Shown: positions 34,429-40,781 of the stretch, one piece after another
Layout: every line of letters begins with the position of its first letter
How positions within the stretch are numbered: position 1 is the first letter of the stretch
From: Lachnospiraceae bacterium AC3007
Lineage (GTDB): Bacteria > Bacillota > Clostridia > Lachnospirales > Lachnospiraceae
Reading direction: 5' to 3'
DNA: 40,781 bases
NCBI GenBank assembly: GCA_000621405.1
Contig: JHYK01000026.1
Coordinates: 1 to 40,781, forward strand
The notes under the pieces: generated by a model
The model's database searches: none
Told to the model about the DNA's origin: nothing
What the model saw: the letters and a program-made list of their open reading frames with translations, nothing else
Made by a program: the position numbers and the translations under genes

Positions 34429-35109
34429 TTACTTCACGCTTCTCAGCAATTCAAAAGCCTCCGCATACTCAACACCAACATTACTCCCTCTAAATGCACT
34501 TAGTGCTTTCAGCGCCTCCGCGCTCCTCGGATGAGGAAACTGCCGGCTTTCACTTCGATAGCAGGCCATACCTTTGATCTTAGCCTCAATAGTCTCAGAC
34601 ACATCAAAATATACATTGGGCTTGAATGGCTCTCTATAGTTATAATCCCACTCTGTACTACTGGGGGTCTCGAAGGTATATATTTCTTTTACTCCGTACA
34701 AGCCTACAGGTCTGCATGCTGTAATAACCGCCTCATTCGTCAGTCTGTGATCAATATTTAGATCCCCATGATGATGTGTAAACACAGTATCCGGATTATA
34801 TATCTCCAGATATCGGCTGATTGTCTTAATAATATCCAGCAAATCCATCTCATCCATGCGGTTGTCCGGAAAGCCACAAAAGTCAATGCCCACATAACCC
34901 ACTTCTTTAGAGGCGGCTTTTGCATCTGTTTGAAGCTCCAGCAGTTCATCACTATTGGTTGTTCCTCTGGTCTCACCACGAGAAGATAATCCTTCAGCTA
35001 AAATAACAGCATGCGCTACAACGCCATTATTAGTTAGTTTTTTGATAGTGCCTCCCAATCCCAGGAGTTCATCATCCGGGTGAGCCGCAAATACCAATAC
35101 TTCTTTCAA
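34429..35109 (-). CDS. PIG-L family deacetylase
   Basis: Zinc-dependent deacetylase fold of 226 residues. The metal motif AHPDDELLGLGG lies at residues 9-20, and HHHGDLNIDHRL gives the second metal histidine. PIG-L enzymes remove acetyl from N-acetyl sugars such as GlcNAc derivatives. Placed in a pse operon, it could deacetylate one amide of a pseudaminic-type intermediate so that another acyl group can be attached. The gene overlaps the end of pseI by four bases (ATGA), so it is translationally coupled. The exact substrate is inference. Confidence 0.87.
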   Translation of the reverse strand: MKEVLVFAAHPDDELLGLGGTIKKLTNNGVVAHAVILAEGLSSRGETRGTTNSDELLELQTDAKAASKEVGYVGIDFCGFPDNRMDEMDLLDIIKTISRYLEIYNPDTVFTHHHGDLNIDHRLTNEAVITACRPVGLYGVKEIYTFETPSSTEWDYNYREPFKPNVYFDVSETIEAKIKGMACYRSESRQFPHPRSAEALKALSAFRGSNVGVEYAEAFELLRSVK

Positions 35110-36122
35110 TTGAACAAATCCTCCGACAACGGCGTTCCTCTTTCAACCTTCTGGTTAAATTTTCTGCCTAGAACATCCTCATAAAACTTAGGCTTCATCC
35201 CAATAGACGGACGAATACTACGAACATTATTTTTTGAGATAACGTCGCCCTTTTTGACATCTGAAACAACAAATAAAGATCTTGCAAACTTCCGCTGACG
35301 TTTTATTCTCTCATCCAGTTCATAAGATACCTTGCCTTTTGCTCTCTCCACATCCCTGATTTTGGATATTAGTTCCCTGAATTCTTCTGGTTCAATTGAG
35401 AAAGATGCATCCGGTCCTCCCATTTTCCTGTCAAGCGTAAAGTGTTTTTCAATCATAGTGGCTCCCATGGAAGCCGCTATGATAGCAGCAAAAGATCCCG
35501 TGGTATGATCCGAAAAGCCAACCTTAACATTGTATTTATTCTTTATGTCGAAAATAGTCGACAGATTAAGATTTTCTATTTTGGCTGGATACTCAGAAGT
35601 ACACTTAAGTATGGTAATATCATTGTTTCCGACTTCTCTGCATGCAGATAACGCATCCTCTATTTCTTCCTCAGTGGCTATACCGGTTGCTATCACCATT
35701 GGCTTCATCTTTGAAGCAGCATACTTTATTAGTGGTATGTCTGTTATTTCAAATGAACCTATCTTGTAAACCGGATTATTGACTTCCTCAAGCAAATCCA
35801 CCCCTGTTTCATCTATCGGGGTAGAAAAAATACATATTCCTATGGATTTTGCATAATCAAAAAGCTCTTTGTGCCATTCAAGAGGAAAAAAGGTAGTTTT
35901 ATAAAGCTTGTACAGTGTCTGACCATCCCATTGAGTCCCTGAATTAATCCAGAAGCACTCTTTATCGCAGTCTATCGTGATGCGATCAGCAGAACCTGTC
36001 TGTAGTTTTATAGCATCGCATCCTATTTCCTTAGCCTTCTCAATAATCCTCTTTGCAATACTAATGTCCTGCATGTGATTAGCTGACATTTCTGCAACTA
36101 TAGTTGTATGGTTGTCATTCAT
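35106..36122 (-). CDS. pseI: Pseudaminic acid synthase
   Basis: Condenses the trideoxy hexose from PseG with phosphoenolpyruvate to form the nine-carbon pseudaminic acid. It has the NeuB-like barrel, with IVAEMSANHMQDISIAKRII, KLQTGSADRITIDC, CIFSTPIDETGVDLL and MIEKHFTLDRKMGGPDASFS. A C-terminal SAF (antifreeze-like) domain follows (DVKKGDVISKNNVRSIRPS). The ATG at 36122 is chosen over a GTG at 36134, which would overlap the LpxD-like gene more. At 338 residues it is full length. The start lies inside the last codons of the LpxD-like gene. Confidence 0.93.
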   Translation of the reverse strand: MNDNHTTIVAEMSANHMQDISIAKRIIEKAKEIGCDAIKLQTGSADRITIDCDKECFWINSGTQWDGQTLYKLYKTTFFPLEWHKELFDYAKSIGICIFSTPIDETGVDLLEEVNNPVYKIGSFEITDIPLIKYAASKMKPMVIATGIATEEEIEDALSACREVGNNDITILKCTSEYPAKIENLNLSTIFDIKNKYNVKVGFSDHTTGSFAAIIAASMGATMIEKHFTLDRKMGGPDASFSIEPEEFRELISKIRDVERAKGKVSYELDERIKRQRKFARSLFVVSDVKKGDVISKNNVRSIRPSIGMKPKFYEDVLGRKFNQKVERGTPLSEDLFN

Positions 36123-37074
36123 TTTCAATGCCACGCCCTTTTCTTCTATGTATTTTTACAGTTTCCTCATTATCCCTAATTATCCTTGCTGCATTCCCGG
36201 CCATAACCTTTTTTTCTGGCACCTCTTTTATTATAGTAGATCCCATTCCGATATAAGTGTCCCGCCCTATAGTGATTTGATCAGCTATTGAACTTCCAAG
36301 GCCGCACCAGACATTCTCTCCTATTATTGTGCTGCCCCCTATCGTCGTTCCGGCTACGATTGCCGCTCCAGTCTTTATAATGTCGTTGTGGGAAATATAA
36401 CACATATTGTCTATGACAACATTATTTTCTATTATCGTATCTTCAAGACACCCCCTTGCTATTACCGTATTGCTTCCTATTCTTACATTATCTCCTATTG
36501 ACACTCCTGCTATGTGAGGAGCACGCTGTCTGGTACCATTTAAATCCAAATAATGTCCAAACCCCTCTATTCCAATACTCGTACCGGATTCAATAGTTAC
36601 ATTATTTCCTATCTTAACTCTCCCTTGTATAGTTACATTGTGAAATATTCTGGCATTTTCACCGATTTCAACATTCTCACCTATAAATGTATGATGCCCT
36701 ATGTAAGCATTTTCTCCTATCCTTCTAGTTTCCACTACTGCTGTTTTTTCTATGCACTTATACTTTATATTGTAGTTATTCTCCTTGAAAAAATAATCTA
36801 CGATCATAAAGAAAGTATCATGAACATTGTCTACGTACATGATATTGACGCTACTGTTAAATTCTTCTGATAATTCAGCGAAAAGGATTAATCCCCTCAC
36901 TTTACCAAGTTCATCTATGTTCAAATCCTCAATATATCTAACCCACGTTATATTCTTTTCACGAGGATTATCTATAGAGCACGCTCCTACGATCTCGGCT
37001 CCACGATCTCCCACATACTCGTATTTTATCCCCAAATACTCTAAGTATTCTATTATTTCACGGATTTCAATCAT
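36115..37074 (-). CDS. LpxD/hexapeptide-repeat acyltransferase
   Basis: A 319-residue protein with an N-terminal LpxD-type nonrepeat domain (about 1-100) and a left-handed beta-helix of hexapeptide repeats (GENAYIGHHTFIGENVEIGE, VIARG and GGSTIIGENVWCG). LpxD enzymes move an acyl chain from acyl carrier protein to a sugar amine or hydroxyl. The catalytic-type His lies in FGHYLDL or CYISHNDI; I cannot decide which. Its gene overlaps both pseI (8 bases) and the VOC gene (4 bases). With an ACP gene two genes away, acylation of a pse intermediate is likely. Confidence 0.88.
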   Translation of the reverse strand: MIEIREIIEYLEYLGIKYEYVGDRGAEIVGACSIDNPREKNITWVRYIEDLNIDELGKVRGLILFAELSEEFNSSVNIMYVDNVHDTFFMIVDYFFKENNYNIKYKCIEKTAVVETRRIGENAYIGHHTFIGENVEIGENARIFHNVTIQGRVKIGNNVTIESGTSIGIEGFGHYLDLNGTRQRAPHIAGVSIGDNVRIGSNTVIARGCLEDTIIENNVVIDNMCYISHNDIIKTGAAIVAGTTIGGSTIIGENVWCGLGSSIADQITIGRDTYIGMGSTIIKEVPEKKVMAGNAARIIRDNEETVKIHRRKGRGIENE

Positions 37075-37475
37075 CCCTCTTCACCAGTTTCTAATAATTC
37101 TATCATTCCAACTTTACTATTTATCAAAAAAGCAACCATTTTCCCGTCAATTGCAATTGCGGAATGAGGTTCTTCGCATATAACATAATGCTCTTTCCTT
37201 AGTTCTATTATTGATTTTTGTATATCTTGTACTTCATAGCAACAATGATATACTCCACCACCATATTTCCTAAACAATCCATAAGCAACTGACGATTTGT
37301 CATATGGATGAACCAACTCGACTAACCCACCATCTTTTGAATAAACAAAACAAATCTCTATCTTCCGGTATGTATCTATGACTATATCTCCTTCTCTCCT
37401 AAAACCTAATGCTTTAAAAGCTTCGACTCCTTTGTGAATATCCGATACAAACCATCCAATATGATGCAATTTCAT
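37071..37475 (-). CDS. VOC-superfamily protein (methylmalonyl-CoA epimerase-like)
   Basis: Small vicinal-oxygen-chelate protein of 134 residues. Likely metal ligands are His in LHHIGWFVSD, Glu in GLVELVHPYD, His in GVYHCCYEVQD and Glu in GMIELLETG, so the divalent metal site looks intact. Relatives epimerise or isomerise acyl-CoA or sugar-type substrates. Its gene overlaps the ACP gene and the LpxD-like gene by four bases each, which implies stoichiometric expression. A role in remodelling the carried acyl group is inference. Confidence 0.85.
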   Translation of the reverse strand: MKLHHIGWFVSDIHKGVEAFKALGFRREGDIVIDTYRKIEICFVYSKDGGLVELVHPYDKSSVAYGLFRKYGGGVYHCCYEVQDIQKSIIELRKEHYVICEEPHSAIAIDGKMVAFLINSKVGMIELLETGEEG

Positions 37476-37717
37476 TTTTCTAGTAGTCCTTCAACACTAT
37501 CAACAAAATCTTTGACAGAATGAAGATTAGGTATATCCATAGATGTAAATCTAATGTCGAATTCATATTCAATTTCTCCAATTAGAATAATCTGCATCTG
37601 ACTATCCCATTCATTCAAATCATTAGGTGTCATCGTCTCATTAAGTATAATACCTTCATCATCGAATACTTCTATGAATATTCTATTTAATTTCATCATT
37701 ATTTCTTCTCGACTCAT
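37472..37717 (-). CDS. Acyl carrier protein
   Basis: An 81-residue acidic carrier with the phosphopantetheine serine at about residue 39 in NEWDSQMQII, where the usual DSL reads DSQ. The flanking helix is IGEIEYEFDIRF and matches dedicated carrier proteins rather than the fatty acid ACP. The four-base overlap with the VOC gene, which in turn overlaps the LpxD-like gene, suggests that it delivers an acyl group to that transferase. No acyl-ACP ligase or ketosynthase is seen in the window to load it. AGGA lies just upstream of the ATG. Confidence 0.88.
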   Translation of the reverse strand: MSREEIMMKLNRIFIEVFDDEGIILNETMTPNDLNEWDSQMQIILIGEIEYEFDIRFTSMDIPNLHSVKDFVDSVEGLLEK

Positions 37718-37785
37718 ATTTCCTGTCTCCTATTACCTACTCCAACTACATCAAGGTTGTCTTTCCAATACATACACTCCATCAT

Positions 37786-38814
37786 CTACGCTAGACTAAT
37801 AATCTGTTTCGCTATTCGTTGTGCTCCGTAACCATCCACACTCATTTGCAACTGTACCGACTCTCTCCTTCTTCTTTCTTTATCATTAATTAGGTTGCTT
37901 AATCTCTCCAACACTCTTTTGTATGAAAAACCGTTATCCCTAATATCCCCAATATTCTCCATTAACTTACAATCATTAAACTTCTTTACATTCCACAATT
38001 GGTTGTCCGCAAATGCCACTGTCAGTGTTGGAACCCCACACGCTGCCAATTCATACAGGGTAACCCCTCCTGCGGATATAGCAACATCCGTCCTCTTCAT
38101 GAATTCACTTACATTTTCTATTTGGCTGCGAACCATAATATTAGTAAGTTGAGTTTTCTCAATGATTCTTTTCATTTCGCTAATATCATTATTATATCTC
38201 CCACATATAAAGTTAAACTTAATACCTTCAAAGGATGTGTTGTTCTTTCCTATTGCCTTGATTAAATTTAGCATAAAATGGTCTTTATCTGCACCTCCTG
38301 TAATCACCAAAACGTCAGTTATGATATCTGCAATACGCTTAATTGGGACCCCCATAAAATCTGATCGTAATGGGACATACTCTAATCCCAATAGGCATTT
38401 TTGCATTAGTCCTTTTTCTCTGTATGGTATATCTTCCGCATAAATACTGTAATTTACCAAAATATCACACATCAGAAACTGGTCTATGAAATCATCTATA
38501 TAGACAACTCTGAGATGCTTTCGTAACATTTCAATGTATTCTTGAGAAACAAAGTATGAATCAACTACTATAGCAGTTACTTTATCGTCAAGATACGTCT
38601 CGATTACTCCAATATCATCCGATAGGTTATCCCATCGGGTGCCTAGAACTTCTACAGGCATTTGGGCGCTCTCAAAAAACTTTTCACTTTCAGAATCAGA
38701 AACAAGGAAGCAAATATTCCCACCCAGTCTGATTATTTCATTAGCAATAGACATGCACCTCATTGCATGACCTGTTGCAATTTTAGAGTTAACATCGGTT
38801 CGAAAATAAATCAT
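37786..38814 (-). CDS. pseG: UDP-2,4-diacetamido-2,4,6-trideoxy-beta-L-altropyranose hydrolase
   Basis: Removes UDP from the sugar nucleotide before the PseI step. It has the MurG-like two-domain fold with RTDVNSKIATGHAMRCMSIA at the N-terminus and ISAGGVTLYELAACGVPTLT in the C-terminal donor-binding half. At 342 residues it is normal for PseG and has no fused acetyltransferase. The ATG overlaps by four bases the stop of a truncated upstream reading frame, showing that translation was once coupled to a gene now deleted. The 68 bases to the ACP gene are open. Confidence 0.88.
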   Translation of the reverse strand: MIYFRTDVNSKIATGHAMRCMSIANEIIRLGGNICFLVSDSESEKFFESAQMPVEVLGTRWDNLSDDIGVIETYLDDKVTAIVVDSYFVSQEYIEMLRKHLRVVYIDDFIDQFLMCDILVNYSIYAEDIPYREKGLMQKCLLGLEYVPLRSDFMGVPIKRIADIITDVLVITGGADKDHFMLNLIKAIGKNNTSFEGIKFNFICGRYNNDISEMKRIIEKTQLTNIMVRSQIENVSEFMKRTDVAISAGGVTLYELAACGVPTLTVAFADNQLWNVKKFNDCKLMENIGDIRDNGFSYKRVLERLSNLINDKERRRRESVQLQMSVDGYGAQRIAKQIISLA

Positions 38815-38948
38815 GACGAAGTATTCATCGTGGAAAACGCTTCCATATTTTTCCTTACTGAAATAATAAGATCATTCATATCTTTTCTGTCATCTAAGGG
38901 CATAACAGAATACTTATTCTTTCTAAAATAATTCTCTTCTGAAAAAGG
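38811..38948 (-). pseudogene. Truncated 3' end of a lost gene, coupled to pseG
   Basis: A 45-codon frame with no start (preceded by a TAG at 38949-38951) has protein-like content (PFSEENYFRKNKYSVMPLDD, then VRKNMEAFSTMN) and ends with TGA overlapping the pseG ATG. This four-base coupling is what is expected of an operon neighbour, so it is probably the C-terminus of a deleted gene. The family is not recognised. Confidence 0.5.
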
Positions 38949-39129
38949 CTAGAACTCTGTATAAATTATAGATTTTTAGATACTTCAGTTAATGAATCAG
39001 TATACAGTGAATGTGGGGCTGAATTTTTCATCGCTTATTGTATCAAAATAAATTCCCGTTACATACGAGATTATATATCAATCTAAAACATATGGATGAT
39101 AGCAAAGACCTGACTTGGGAAGATCGTTC
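38949..39129. other. AT-rich spacer, no gene seen
   Basis: Remainder of the interval between pseC and pseG. It is AT-rich, with stops in all frames and no clear hairpin, promoter or repeat; presumably debris of the deletion that removed the gene upstream of pseG. Confidence 0.5.
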
Positions 39130-40338
39130 CTAAATTCTATCTCTGTCATATTTGTTCGAATAATATGTTGCTATCTTATTTACTGCATAAATTACATCCT
39201 CTACATCCTCATTAGTCATTAGTGGAAAAATAGGAATACTCATTATTTCTGAATATACCTTCTCCGCAACAGGACAGAGTCCTTGTTGATATCCCTGTCG
39301 CCGGTAATAATCAAGCCAATATACAGGAATATAATGAATCTGTGGTTGAACATTTTCTGCACTTAATGCATCAAAAAAAACCTTTCTGTCACATGCTAGT
39401 TGTTCTAGATTAAGTCTTAACACATATAGATGGTAACAGCTATCTGATTCTGGTATATTTGTGTGTTGTATTATTTCCGGCACATCCTTAAATGCTTCAT
39501 CATATATAGCTGCTATTTCTTTTCTTCGCGCAACAAACCTATCAAGTTTCGATAACTGATTTAATAAAAGCGCAGCCTGAAAATCCGTAAGACGGTAATT
39601 GAAACCTAGATCAATTTGATCGTAATACCAACTTCCTTTAGCTGATTTATCCACTCTTTCATGTGTTATAGAATGTGTCCGGAAAAGTCTTGCTTTCTTA
39701 TATAAATCCTCATCATTTGTCAGGATTGCCCCACCTTCACCACCTGTTATATTCTTTACAGGATGAAAGCTAAAAGTTGATAGATCCGCAAGGGATCCTA
39801 TCTTCTTTCCATTATAGCTTGCTCCTATAGCATGGGCAGCATCCTCAATGAATACTAGGTTATGCCTATCACATATTTCCCTTATTCTATCAATTTCAAC
39901 AGTTTGTCCAGTATAATCAACAGCGATAACTGCCTTTGTCCGTTCAGTGATCTTCTTCTCAATGCAATCCGGATCTATATTCATTGTATCGTATCTGACA
40001 TCTGCAAACACTACATCAGCACCAAGGTACCTTGCACAATTCGCACTGGCAGCAAAGGTAATCGGAGTAGTTATTACTTCATCACCTGCCTGTATTCCAG
40101 CCGCATAACACGCACAATGCAACGCAGCTGTTCCGCTAGAAACAATCACTGCATACTTCGCTCCGGTATACTGGCATAGCGCTTCTTCAAATCGTTCAAT
40201 TTGAGGTCCGCACGTAATTAAATCCCCTTTGAGCGCTTCCACTACAACCGCTATATCATCATCTTCGATAGTCTGTCTTCCATAATATATTTTTTTCTCC
40301 CTTACCGGTTTTCCACCATTTATTGCAAGTTTTTCCAT
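39130..40338 (-). CDS. pseC: UDP-4-amino-4,6-dideoxy-N-acetyl-beta-L-altrosamine transaminase
   Basis: PLP-dependent aminotransferase of the DegT/DnrJ/EryC1 family that places the C4 amine of pseudaminic acid. The substrate-binding N-terminus is NGGKPVREKKIYYGRQTIED. Cofactor motifs are VIVSSGTAALH, VFIEDAAHAIGAS and the Schiff-base Lys in SFHPVKNITGGEGGA. It has 402 residues and GGAG upstream of the ATG. pseB, which normally supplies its substrate, is not upstream within the window: the next DNA is the IS66-type element at 40541. It is the first gene of this run on the minus strand. Confidence 0.92.
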   Translation of the reverse strand: MEKLAINGGKPVREKKIYYGRQTIEDDDIAVVVEALKGDLITCGPQIERFEEALCQYTGAKYAVIVSSGTAALHCACYAAGIQAGDEVITTPITFAASANCARYLGADVVFADVRYDTMNIDPDCIEKKITERTKAVIAVDYTGQTVEIDRIREICDRHNLVFIEDAAHAIGASYNGKKIGSLADLSTFSFHPVKNITGGEGGAILTNDEDLYKKARLFRTHSITHERVDKSAKGSWYYDQIDLGFNYRLTDFQAALLLNQLSKLDRFVARRKEIAAIYDEAFKDVPEIIQHTNIPESDSCYHLYVLRLNLEQLACDRKVFFDALSAENVQPQIHYIPVYWLDYYRRQGYQQGLCPVAEKVYSEIMSIPIFPLMTNEDVEDVIYAVNKIATYYSNKYDRDRI

Positions 40339-40498
40339 CGCTCATCTCCATTATTGTTTTTTGAACTGTTTCACTGTCAAAGTTACCAAATTATGAACAG
40401 ATCGTCCCTGACCATCTTGTCGTTAATCCTCTATCATCAGTACCTTATGCCAATTATACTTCAGTGAGATAATATCCCCAAATACTCGCTTTTGAATT

Positions 40499-40520
40499 GC
40501 GCGATTCGCGCGATTCGCGC
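40499..40520. repeat. Overlapping GC-rich palindromes before the IS66 gene
   Basis: The nine-base unit GCGCGATTC is repeated, giving two overlapping copies of the palindrome GCGCGA-T-TCGCGC. It lies 20 bases before the IS66-type ATG, between it and any upstream promoter, and the ribosome site AAAGGAGG starts just after it. It could form a hairpin that limits transcription or translation of the transposition genes. The rest of 40339-40540 shows no other recognisable element, and the IS terminus was not identified. Confidence 0.5.
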
Positions 40521-40540
40521 TATAAAAGGAGGACTATCTC

Positions 40541-40781
40541 ATGAATGCCAGACAAAAACTTCGCCAGGCCAACCTATCCAAGTGGACCGCCCTGTTTCAG
40601 GAGCAGGCAAAGAGCGGACTCACTGTCAAACAGTTTTGTTCAGATCACGAAATCTCTATCCATGCCTACAACTACTGGAAGCATAAGGCCAAGGAAGCTT
40701 ATGTCGATTCGATCATCCCGGACATAGTTCCTATCGCCACTTCTGCACCAGGTCCGGTTCCGGCCAGCTATCCCGAATCCA
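40541..40781 (+). CDS. IS66-family accessory protein TnpA (partial, runs off the window)
   Basis: The first 80 codons of an IS66-type TnpA-like ORF: MNARQKLRQANLSKWTALFQ, then SGLTVKQFCSDHEISIHAYN with YWKHK, a helix-turn-helix typical of the family. The ribosome site AAAGGAGG stands before the ATG. IS66 elements carry tnpA, tnpB and tnpC; only the start is visible. The element is read outward, away from pseC, whose 5' end lies about 200 bases away. It may separate pseC from pseB or from the operon promoter. Confidence 0.85.
   Translation, partial: MNARQKLRQANLSKWTALFQEQAKSGLTVKQFCSDHEISIHAYNYWKHKAKEAYVDSIIPDIVPIATSAPGPVPASYPES

Noticed and set aside
40492-40526. TTGAAT and TATAAA as a promoter for the IS66 gene
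   Set aside because: The spacing is 23 bases, too long for a usual SigA promoter, and the GC-rich palindrome fills it.
1-40781. tRNA, rRNA or known riboswitch genes
   Set aside because: No cloverleaf, rRNA core segment or conserved riboswitch motif was noticed on either strand, though no covariance search could be run.

Overview
The window looks like a chromosomal surface-glycan (capsule or exopolysaccharide) locus of a low-to-moderate-GC anaerobic Firmicute, most likely a clostridium of the Lachnospiraceae type. The grounds are purine-rich GGAGG-type ribosome binding sites, oxygen-sensitive radical chemistry (a glycyl radical enzyme and four radical SAM proteins), AAA-ATPase/PD-(D/E)XK proteins of clostridial type, and AT-rich coding. 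The species assignment is inference; no rRNA or tRNA gene was seen.

Layout. 1-2304: an IS21-family element (istA, istB) that appears to have cut an older gene, whose 3' end survives at 2305-2492. 2557-4954: a terminator, a NUDIX hydrolase (minus strand), a repeat-rich spacer with a good promoter, and a DUF4143-type ATPase (plus strand). 5152-24646: a closely packed minus-strand run holding manA, a pentose-phosphate epimerase-like gene, two paralogous GT-B-like proteins around a small HAD phosphatase, a glycyl radical enzyme with its activase, a nucleotidyltransferase-kinase fusion, a Bcs1/TarIJ-like CDP-polyol synthase, an AAA-ATPase, and WbsX, radical SAM, GT2 and GT32 proteins. 24732-40338: a visibly more AT-rich minus-strand run with further radical SAM, GT2 and WbsX genes, then a pseudaminic acid block (pseC, pseG, pseI, pseH-like, pseF). 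Between those lie an acyl carrier protein, a VOC protein, an LpxD-like acyltransferase and a PIG-L deacetylase. 40541-40781: the start of an IS66-family element.

How it may work. Precursor supply is visible for a CDP-polyol (probably CDP-ribitol) and for CMP-pseudaminic acid, although pseB is not in the window. Several transferases and a GT-B capsule-type enzyme would assemble the glycan. The most striking feature is one Rossmann-like module of about 90-100 residues, with a glycine-rich turn and a following Phe-Ile-Asp-like strand. It recurs in twelve proteins: three stand-alone, the others fused to GT-B, GT2, GT32, WbsX and three radical SAM enzymes. Together with a glycyl radical eliminase-like enzyme and its activase, this suggests an anaerobic, radical-based glycan-tailoring system whose parts share a common binding or docking module. 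That function is inference; domain recurrence and motifs are seen directly.

Decay and mobility are also visible: a formyltransferase relic with an in-frame stop inside its signature motif, an orphan 3' gene tail coupled to pseG, IS elements at both ends, and a base-composition break near 24.7 kb.
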